Source: an uncultured Bacilli bacterium (GTDB lineage Bacteria > Bacillota_I > Bacilli_A > RF39 > UBA660). Taken from it: a stretch of DNA of 10,726 nucleotides. The stretch covers positions 1-10,726 of the forward strand of contig CANQRJ010000043.1 of the NCBI GenBank assembly GCA_947626215.1. The letters are read 5' to 3'. The notes under the pieces are model-generated. The model worked only from the letters and a program-made list of their open reading frames with translations, was not told where the DNA came from and did not search any database. A program made the translations under genes and the position numbers. Shown piece after piece: positions 6,383 to 10,726 of the stretch (position 1 is the stretch's first letter; each line of letters begins with the position of its first letter).

Positions 6383-6484
6383 ATGAGGGAGAATGTGCCG
6401 CCCTCCTCCTATACAATTATCGTAATTTGTATTTTTTATTATATATTCTTTTACTTCATCGTAATAAAAGATAACACCAAATAA
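6383..6484 (+). CDS. possible 33-aa membrane peptide
   Basis: ATG 6383 opens a frame of 33 residues: MRENVPPSS, then a hydrophobic stretch YTIIVICIFYYIFFYFIVI (one membrane helix), then KDNTK. The frame is open further upstream to a TAA at 6326 but has no other canonical start. Only a weak AAAAGAG precedes the ATG, and the strong AAGGAGAGG at 6331 is too far away unless folding brings it close. A single-helix hydrophobic peptide encoded on a short folded RNA with its own promoter and terminator resembles type I toxins or superinfection-exclusion peptides. No family is recognised, and AT-rich DNA often gives hydrophobic chance frames. Confidence 0.35.
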   Translation: MRENVPPSSYTIIVICIFYYIFFYFIVIKDNTK

Positions 6485-6494
6485 GGTGTTTTTA
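6473..6494 (+). terminator. intrinsic terminator in the middle of the late operon
   Basis: AACACC (6473-6478), loop AAATAA, GGTGTT (6485-6490), with Ts continuing to 6493. It would end the transcript started near 6331. Late transcripts from upstream must pass it to reach the scaffold and capsid genes, which again suggests antitermination or a second promoter downstream. Confidence 0.75.
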
Positions 6495-6497
6495 TTA

Positions 6498-6506
6498 TGC
6501 TATAAG
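6498..6506 (+). promoter_or_regulatory. weak extended -10 candidate before the scaffold leader
   Basis: TG-C-TATAAG, an extended -10 box directly after the terminator, with no good -35. A start near 6513 would put the hairpin at 6511-6554 at the RNA 5' end. It could supply scaffold and capsid mRNA. Confidence 0.25.
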
Positions 6507-6510
6507 TAGT

Positions 6511-6610
6511 GTGAAGTCTATTATTCAGGGATACGAGGGCTGTATAGATTTCACAGTGCTTATAAATAGCACTAAAGGACATAAGAATATGTTCTTTTAT
6601 TATGTCTTTT
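6511..6610 (+). ncRNA. three-hairpin leader upstream of the scaffold gene
   Basis: Three consecutive stem-loops fill this non-coding stretch. H1: GTGAAGTCTAT (6511-6521)/ATAGATTTCAC (6544-6554), 11 bp with one G.U, 22-base loop containing GGGATACGAGGG. H2: AGTGCT (6555-6560)/AGCACT (6568-6573), loop TATAAAT. H3: AAAGGACATAA (6574-6584)/TTATGTCTTTT (6600-6610), 11 bp with one G.U. The stems follow each other with no spacer. The G.U pairs and stacking suggest a selected RNA structure rather than chance. It may be a stability element, an attenuator or an unknown motif. The rest of the gap to the scaffold start (6611-6683) shows only its ribosome-binding site. Confidence 0.45.
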
Positions 6611-6683
6611 ACTTAGTTAGGCAAGATAAAAAATTAAGGTGTGGGAATTACTTTGTTACCCAAAGAAAAAAATGGAGGAAATT

Positions 6684-7235
6684 ATGGAAAAAGAAAAAGA
6701 TCCAGTTACTCAAACTGAGGAAAAAACTGAGGTAGCTGTTACTCAAACAGATGACAAAACTGAGGATAAGACTGAGGTTAAGACTTTTACTCAAGAAGAA
6801 GTAAATGCCATGATAAAAAAAGAAACTGATAAAGCAACAAAAAAATATAAAGATGTTGATTTAAAAGCTTATAATGAATGGCAAGAAAGTCAAAAAACCG
6901 AAGCACAAAAACAAGATGAACTTAATCAAAAATATGCTAATACAACAAATGAAAATAAGCAATTAAAACAAGAAAATCTAGTTTTAAAAGCAAATGTTGA
7001 TAAAGAATATGTTGATTATGTTCAATTTACTGTTTCAAAAATGGAAGGTGAATTTGAGGATAACCTACAGGAATTTTTAGAAAAGAATCCTAAATATCTT
7101 CAAGCAACTGACAATACCAATGATACTAAAGAAGAAAAAGTAACAGATGGTATTGCAGTAAATAAAAATACTGTTAGTAGCGAATCTGGAGTTAGAAGTA
7201 TTTTAAAAGAAAAACATCCAGATTTAAAATTTTAA
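6684..7235 (+). CDS. phage scaffolding protein (DUF4355-like), 183 aa
   Basis: Guides capsid assembly inside the prohead and leaves before or during packaging. ATG 6684 follows GGAGG (6674-6678) by five bases. An in-frame ATG at 6672 overlaps that site, and an in-frame start further up (6639) has no Shine-Dalgarno sequence. The N-terminus is low-complexity and acidic with repeated TQTE/DKTE units. TFTQEEVNAMIKKETDKATK opens a long coiled coil (about residues 35-110, ending KQLKQENLVLKANV). The C-terminus RSILKEKHPDLKF is the basic tail that binds coat protein in this family. It uses ATG although the adjacent capsid gene uses AAG. Confidence 0.82.
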   Translation: MEKEKDPVTQTEEKTEVAVTQTDDKTEDKTEVKTFTQEEVNAMIKKETDKATKKYKDVDLKAYNEWQESQKTEAQKQDELNQKYANTTNENKQLKQENLVLKANVDKEYVDYVQFTVSKMEGEFEDNLQEFLEKNPKYLQATDNTNDTKEEKVTDGIAVNKNTVSSESGVRSILKEKHPDLKF

Positions 7236-7236
7236 G

Positions 7237-7255
7237 AAAGGAATGATGATAAAAG
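7237..7255 (+). promoter_or_regulatory. ribosome-binding site and AAG start of the capsid gene
   Basis: AAAGGA (7237-7242), ten bases, then AAG (7253-7255). The codon directly before the AAG is TAA (7250-7252), and two more in-frame stops (TGA TGA) precede it. No in-frame ATG, GTG or TTG occurs for the next 87 codons. Two out-of-frame ATGs (7243, 7246) lie too close to the Shine-Dalgarno sequence and lead to a 10-codon dead end. Confidence 0.9.
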
Positions 7256-8671
7256 GCAAATGCAGTAACAAATAACGGAACACATAAAAGAAAAGAAACT
7301 TATGCAACAGAAGTTTTAGAAATCGCAAGATTAGAGACAAATATTTATGACGATTTTAGAACTGATTATGAAATCGAAGAGGGAACAGGAAAAATTTTAG
7401 TTCCTACAAGAGAAAAGGATGTACAATTATCTGATTATGATATTTTAGAAGGTATTGAATTATCACAATCTGGTACTGATTTTCTTGAATTACCAGTAGA
7501 TCAAGATTATGGTATGAATGAATTAATTGATGGTTATGAAGCATCAGCAGTACCTGATAATATTCGCGCACAAAGAATTGAAAGTGCAGGTTATTCAGTT
7601 GGTTATAAAAAAGAATCTGATGCAGTTAAAGCATTAGAAAAAGGAACAGTTAGTTCTGATACAGAGGCAACTGATGAAACAAATGCTTATAAAAAGATTA
7701 TAAGAGAAGTTAAAAATATGAAAAAACGAGGTATGAAAGTAAGCGAAATGAGAATTGCAATTAATGCTGATGTAGAAGAAGCATTATTAATTGACGAAAA
7801 ATTTGCTAATACTTCAAGTACCATTGGTGCAGAACTTGTTCGCGAAGGTGTTATTGGTAAAATCGGTGGAGTTCCAGTAAAACCTAATTATTTAATGAGT
7901 GAAGATATTGAGTTTGTTATTTACGATAAACGTTTCTGCCAAAAATATACTGTTTGGAAGAAAGAACCAGTTATCGAAGATATTAAAGATGATAAACATA
8001 TTGGAGCTTCTCACTTAGTTGGTCGTCAAGTTGGTGGTATTATGGTTACTAATAAACTTGGTGTTCAAATTAAAAAAAAAAGTAGTGTAATAGTTGAGCC
8101 TGAAATATCTTCTATAACTGTAACTCCAGAATCAGAATTAGTTGAGCCTATAAGTGTTGGTACTAAAGTAGCTACACTTAGTGCTGATGGAGGAACACCT
8201 GATTATACATATTCTTTGGCTGGAGGTACTGATGATAATAAATTCAAAATAGAAAATAATGAGGTTCAAGCTAAAGAAGAAATTAATAATGGTACATATA
8301 CAATTAAAGTAAAAGTGACTGATTCTAAATTAAAAGAAAAAATATCTGAAGATATAACAATAACTGTAAAAGCAAAACCTGACCCTGAAATAACAGAAGT
8401 AACAGTTAACATGACAAAACAAACTTCTACTAAAACAGAAGCAACAAAAGGTCAAGAAATTGGTAGTGTTTCAGTAACAGGTGGAACAGAGCCTTATACA
8501 TATACTATTGAAGGTACTGATGCTGATAGTTTTGAAATGAATAGTACAACTATTCAATTAAAAGAAAATCTTACTGAAGAAAAAGAATATAAGGCTACAG
8601 TAAAGGTTACAGATTCAAAACAAAAAACAAAAACTTCTGATGAATTTACATTCACTGTATCAGGAGAATAA
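7253..8671 (+). CDS. major capsid protein with two C-terminal Ig/cadherin-like repeats, AAG start, 472 aa
   Basis: From AAG 7253 the protein reads [AAG]ANAVTNNGTHKRKETYATEV, a typical capsid N-arm. The coat part (residues 1 to about 273) includes the segment ATDETNAYKKIIREVKNMKK and ends GGIMVTNKLGVQIKKK. A run of ten A (8072-8081) marks the junction. Then follow two related beta-rich repeats: about 283-373 (GGTPDYTYSLAGG, TYTIKVKVTDSK) and 377-472 (GGTEPYTYTIEG, EYKATVKVTDSK), as in Ig-like or cadherin-like domains displayed on phage capsids. Such domains are thought to bind cell-surface sugars. Starting at the first ATG (7514) would delete 87 residues of the coat domain, so the AAG start is strongly favoured. 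It follows the scaffold gene by 17 bases. Confidence 0.9.
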   Translation, partial: KANAVTNNGTHKRKETYATEVLEIARLETNIYDDFRTDYEIEEGTGKILVPTREKDVQLSDYDILEGIELSQSGTDFLELPVDQDYGMNELIDGYEASAVPDNIRAQRIESAGYSVGYKKESDAVKALEKGTVSSDTEATDETNAYKKIIREVKNMKKRGMKVSEMRIAINADVEEALLIDEKFANTSSTIGAELVREGVIGKIGGVPVKPNYLMSEDIEFVIYDKRFCQKYTVWKKEPVIEDIKDDKHIGASHLVGRQVGGIMVTNKLGVQIKKKSSVIVEPEISSITVTPESELVEPISVGTKVATLSADGGTPDYTYSLAGGTDDNKFKIENNEVQAKEEINNGTYTIKVKVTDSKLKEKISEDITITVKAKPDPEITEVTVNMTKQTSTKTEATKGQEIGSVSVTGGTEPYTYTIEGTDADSFEMNSTTIQLKENLTEEKEYKATVKVTDSKQKTKTSDEFTFTVSGE

Positions 8672-8689
8672 AACTAAAGGAGTGGTATT

Positions 8690-9058
8690 GTGATCAATGA
8701 AGAAGAATATGTTAAATATTTTGGAGTAGATACTGCTCCTAAAAATCTAAAAAGATTAGAAACACTTTCACTACATACATTACAATCAATTATGGTTATG
8801 AATATTCCAAGAGAAGATAGTCCTCATTATAAGCATTTTAAATATGCTGTAATGGAACAAATCAATTACTTTGATATGAATAGTGATTTAATTGATAGTA
8901 GTGGTTCTGGAGGTTATACTCTAGGTTCTTATAGTGAGGGTGGTTCTAACAACAAAGAAAACGTTTCTAAAAGTATGAACAGAGTAAGTCCTGTGGCTTA
9001 TGACATTTTAATGAGTCACGGACTTTTATACTCTGGATTAGGAGGTCATTATGAGTAA
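8690..9058 (+). CDS. head-tail connector (gp6-like adaptor), 122 aa
   Basis: GTG 8690 lies seven bases after AAGGAG (8677-8682) and is the only sensible start. Residues 1-75 are helical (NEEEYVKYFG, LKRLETLSLHTL, HFKYAVMEQINYFDMNSDLI), as in the DNA-packaging adaptor that extends the portal. The middle is Gly/Ser-rich (SSGSGGYTLGSYSEGGSNN). It ends VSPVAYDILMSHGLLYSGLG, typical for this gp6-like group in Firmicutes phages. Its stop overlaps the next start by eight bases. Confidence 0.75.
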   Translation: MINEEEYVKYFGVDTAPKNLKRLETLSLHTLQSIMVMNIPREDSPHYKHFKYAVMEQINYFDMNSDLIDSSGSGGYTLGSYSEGGSNNKENVSKSMNRVSPVAYDILMSHGLLYSGLGGHYE

Positions 9059-9215
9059 AAAAACAAAAATGAAATGTGGTGCTATTGTTAGAGAAGTACC
9101 AAAAGGTTCAATGAAATGGTATATCGCCGCAGGTTGGAAAATAGTTGATGAAAAGAATCCAAAAGAGGTAAAGGAAAATGATGAAACCAATTCCAAAAAG
9201 ACTATTGCCACATAA
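9051..9215 (+). CDS. small phage head-region protein, 54 aa, function unknown
   Basis: ATG 9051 is preceded by a perfect AGGAGGT (9040-9046). The protein is basic: MSKKTKMKCGAIVREV, then GSMKWYIAAGWKIVDE with the W-x(6)-W pattern, then a Lys/Asn-rich tail KETNSKK-like in style. It overlaps the connector gene by eight bases and the following gene by 38 bases in another frame. The strong ribosome-binding site and tight overlaps argue that it is real. Small proteins with a KWY...GW motif occur at this place in related phages, but no function is known to me. Confidence 0.7.
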   Translation: MSKKTKMKCGAIVREVPKGSMKWYIAAGWKIVDEKNPKEVKENDETNSKKTIAT

Positions 9216-9513
9216 TTGTACATATAAAGAATATTTAGGAAATGATGGTGAAGGAGATAAATGGGGAGCTGATACTCCTCTTTCTTTTGTCAAAATTGAA
9301 GAAAAAACTCAATTGAAAGTCACTAATAATGGTCGCGAAATAGTAGGAAATGCTAGATTATTTTATGATTTAACAAATTCCGAAGGACTTTCCACAAAAC
9401 CTGTTGAAAATAGTATTATTGAATTTTGTGGCAAAGAATATCGTGTTGTTAATGCTGATATATTATGCCCTGATACTGTTAATCCACATCATTATGAGGT
9501 ACTTTTAAAATGA
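9178..9513 (+). CDS. putative minor capsid protein 1/head closure protein, 111 aa
   Basis: Two adjacent ATGs (9178, 9181) follow AAAGGA (9170-9175). The second has better spacing and gives MKPIPKRLLPHNCTYKEY, so the true start may be 9181. The IPKRLLPH N-terminus, KWG around residue 28 and the C-terminal GKEYRVVNADIL plus HHYEVLLK strands match the minor capsid 1 group, which seals the connector after packaging. The stop overlaps the next ATG (ATGA, 9510-9513), indicating coupled translation. Confidence 0.8.
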   Translation: MMKPIPKRLLPHNCTYKEYLGNDGEGDKWGADTPLSFVKIEEKTQLKVTNNGREIVGNARLFYDLTNSEGLSTKPVENSIIEFCGKEYRVVNADILCPDTVNPHHYEVLLK

Positions 9514-9896
9514 AAAAGAATGTTAAACTAAAAAATAAAAAAAATGTATTTTACGATTTTAAGAGTGCTATGTTATATGCTCAGAATATACTTGATTCGG
9601 CAAAGCAAACTTTTATAGGAACCGTAGCAGAACAAATATATAAAGATAGTAACGAATTTACATATCGTGAAAGTGGAGATATGTATAAATCTGGAGAATT
9701 GCTAAGTCAATTTAATAAAGGCATTATCATAGAGCGTACACCTTACGCCAGAAGAAGGTACTATGAAGGTGGAAAAGCAGGAGCAGGTAATAAAAATGCT
9801 CAACCTCATTGGTTTGAAAAAACAGTCGCAAAAAACAATGATGAATATAAAAAAGTATTTGGTCTTGCCATAGAAAAAGCAAAGAAAGGTGAATAA
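9510..9896 (+). CDS. putative minor capsid protein 2 (tail completion/connector), 128 aa
   Basis: ATG 9510 overlaps the preceding stop. GAGGT at 9496-9500 serves as Shine-Dalgarno with nine-base spacing. The basic N-terminus (KKNVKLKNKKN) is followed by a helical part (SAMLYAQNILDSAKQTFIGT), then YRESGDMYKSGELLSQ, IIERTPYARRRYYEGGKAGA and PHWFEKTVAKN. The TPYARRRYY...HWFEK pattern is characteristic of the minor capsid 2/HK97 gp10-like tail-completion proteins of Firmicutes phages. It is followed after one base by the next ATG. Confidence 0.82.
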   Translation: MKKNVKLKNKKNVFYDFKSAMLYAQNILDSAKQTFIGTVAEQIYKDSNEFTYRESGDMYKSGELLSQFNKGIIIERTPYARRRYYEGGKAGAGNKNAQPHWFEKTVAKNNDEYKKVFGLAIEKAKKGE

Positions 9897-9897
9897 T

Positions 9898-10305
9898 ATG
9901 GATACTGAAAGTTTAATTACTCTTATAAGAGAAGAAATCGAAAAGGTAGGTAATAAGTGTTATTCTCCAGATTTACCACAAAATGATGAAATGTGTAGTG
10001 CTATTTCATTTGGTACAGGAACAAACCAACGTGCATTATCAGATGATATTCTTTATAGTGATATATCTATGTATATACTTATACGTGGTACTTCAAACGA
10101 TACTGATAGTAGAAAGTTTGCAGATAGTATTTTTAATCAGTTAGATCATAAATCTAATTTATTTAAGAATAACACACGAATCATATTAATTTCATGTGCT
10201 ACACCTAACTATGCTTTTAGAGATGAAAATCAACGAATATATTATAATATTAACGTTAATATTAAAGTAGAATGGAGGAATGAACAAAGTACGAAAGTTC
10301 AGTAA
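9898..10305 (+). CDS. putative minor capsid protein 3/tail terminator, 135 aa
   Basis: ATG 9898 lies six bases after GAAAGGTG (9884-9891). A GTG at 9889 is in frame but falls inside that site. The fold pattern is helix (MDTESLITLIREEIEKVG), strand (CSAISFGTGTNQRALSDDIL), strand-helix (DISMYILIRG, DSRKFADSIFNQLD), then final strands (IILISCATPNY, YYNINVNIKVEWRN). This is the tail-terminator layout that ends the tail tube and joins it to the head. Its last 19 bases overlap the AAG-started tail gene. Confidence 0.78.
   Translation: MDTESLITLIREEIEKVGNKCYSPDLPQNDEMCSAISFGTGTNQRALSDDILYSDISMYILIRGTSNDTDSRKFADSIFNQLDHKSNLFKNNTRIILISCATPNYAFRDENQRIYYNINVNIKVEWRNEQSTKVQ
10274..10289 (+). promoter_or_regulatory. 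ribosome-binding site and AAG start of the tail tube gene
   Basis: GGAGGA (10274-10279), seven bases, then AAG (10287-10289). An in-frame TGA (10281-10283) lies two codons upstream. The first in-frame canonical codon downstream is TTG at codon 13, with no Shine-Dalgarno sequence. The ATG at 10280 is out of frame. Confidence 0.82.
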
Positions 10306-10726
10306 AAAATTTCAAATTATTATTGGATATATCTTCAGAAATGGGAGAAGATTATCAAGAAGTTAAGCCATTAAATATTGACTACGATCAAGGTGAAACA
10401 CTTGATACTTGGCAAGATTTATATAATTTCTTATCAAATAACGTAAAAACAGGATTAGATCCAACTTGGTCTACAAGTTTAAAATTTGCAAAAAGCGATC
10501 CTGTTTGTCAATTTATTTTATCAAAAGAATATGCAGTAGGAGCAGAAGCAACAGCAAAAGCTAGAATTGTTAATTTATTAAAAGGTACTAAGGGTAAACA
10601 AATTGATTTTACTGCTACTTTTAGTAATATAAGTTATTCAGCAACTGCGGAAGAAGTATTACAGGTTGACTTTGATTTGAAAGTATACGATAATTCAACT
10701 TTCAAAGAATCAGATTATAATGCAGA
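10287..10726 (+). CDS. major tail (tube) protein, AAG start, 3' end outside the window
   Basis: Tail tube subunit. 146 codons are visible. From AAG 10287 it reads [AAG]YESSVKNFKLLLDISSEMGE, then DYDQGETLDTWQDLYNFLSN and TGLDPTWSTSLKFAKSDPVC. After these come LSKEYAVGAEATAKARIVNL, then the beta strands QIDFTATFSNISYSATA and LQVDFDLKVYDNS. Strand pattern, the KFAKSDPV segment and position right after the tail terminator fit the TP901-1-like tail tube group. Internal ATG and AAG codons appear at ordinary Met and Lys positions, so AAG keeps its normal meaning in elongation. Confidence 0.82.

Larger units (their letters stand above)
6331..6494 (+). ncRNA. structured small RNA or mRNA leader with predicted kissing loops
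   Basis: The stretch 6331-6410 is GC-rich against a very AT-rich background and folds well by eye. Outer stem AGGAG (6332-6336)/CTCCT (6406-6410). Hairpin A GTGGAC (6339-6344)/GTCCAC (6356-6361). Short hairpin ACCA (6364-6367)/TGGT (6371-6374). Hairpin B GAGGG (6385-6389)/CCCTC (6401-6405). The loop of A carries GGCAC (6351-6355) and the loop of B carries GTGCC (6395-6399), a 5-bp loop-loop pairing. With the promoter at 6296 and terminator at 6473 it would be an RNA of about 160 nt. It does not match hammerhead, HDV, twister or pistol cores as I know them. A short peptide frame overlaps it. Confidence 0.5.

Noticed and set aside
6331..6410. Known self-cleaving ribozyme
   Set aside because: The hammerhead CUGAUGA/GAAA core is absent and the stem order does not fit HDV, twister or pistol layouts as I know them.
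6033..6416. Reverse-strand frame over the minor head gene end
   Set aside because: Hydrophobic shadow of AT-rich coding DNA; no ribosome-binding site and opposite to all genes. The same applies to reverse frames at 791-1012, 2171-2365, 2831-3088 and 9038-9293.
6511..6735. Forward frame starting at GTG 6511
   Set aside because: Covers the hairpin region and ends in Lys-rich shadow of the scaffold gene; no ribosome-binding site.
7514..7516. Capsid start at ATG 7514
   Set aside because: It removes 87 residues of the coat domain and leaves a 260-base gap after a clear ribosome-binding site.
1193..10289. AAG starts as sequencing errors or an altered genetic code
   Set aside because: Five errors only at start codons, matched by a CUU anticodon in an initiator-type tRNA, is implausible. 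Internal AAG and ATG codons behave as Lys and Met, and TGA/TAA/TAG behave as stops.

Overview
The window is the start of the late (packaging, head and connector) operon of a tailed phage or prophage of a low-GC Gram-positive host. The DNA is strongly AT-rich, most ribosome-binding sites match AGGAGGTGAT, TGG encodes tryptophan and TGA is a stop. All supported genes lie on the + strand. The gene order is typical of Firmicutes siphoviruses: late regulator, terS, terL, portal, minor head protein, scaffold, capsid, connectors, tail terminator, tail tube. The host species cannot be named from this sequence. || Layout. 1-555: end of an early/middle region with three small unidentified genes, one interrupted by a stop codon. 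571-1008: probable late transcription regulator with a sigma region 4-like C-terminus. 1007-1080: candidate activator-dependent late promoter followed at once by an intrinsic terminator. 1091-1167: a tRNA. 1193-6318: terS, terL, a small gene, portal, and a minor head protein with a C-terminal nuclease-like domain. 6296-6683: a gap with its own consensus promoter, a folded RNA or small membrane-peptide gene, a terminator, and a chain of hairpins. 6684-8671: scaffold and a capsid protein with two Ig/cadherin-like repeats. 8690-10305: five connector and minor capsid genes. 10287-end: tail tube gene, cut by the window edge. || Main finding. The tRNA at 1091-1167 has the marks of a bacterial initiator tRNA (C1xA72 mismatch, A11:U24, 77 nt, encoded CCA), but its anticodon is CUU instead of CAU, so it should pair with AAG. 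Five late genes (terS, portal, minor head protein, capsid, tail tube) have no ATG, GTG or TTG at their natural start. Each has an AAG codon there, behind a good Shine-Dalgarno sequence at normal spacing, with the reading frame intact from that AAG. For the portal and capsid genes an in-frame stop lies directly upstream of the AAG; for the capsid gene no canonical start occurs for the next 87 codons. The simplest reading is that the phage carries an orthogonal initiation system: a CUU initiator tRNA, first gene of the late transcript, that starts the main structural proteins at AAG. The upstream genes, terL, scaffold and the connector genes keep ATG or GTG. I know of no described natural case. 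|| Secondary points: a run of ten A at the capsid/Ig junction where slippage would yield an Ig-less capsid protein; a promoter-RNA-terminator cassette with predicted kissing loops between the minor head and scaffold genes; two intrinsic terminators inside the late operon, suggesting antitermination; and a nuclease-like domain on the minor head protein.
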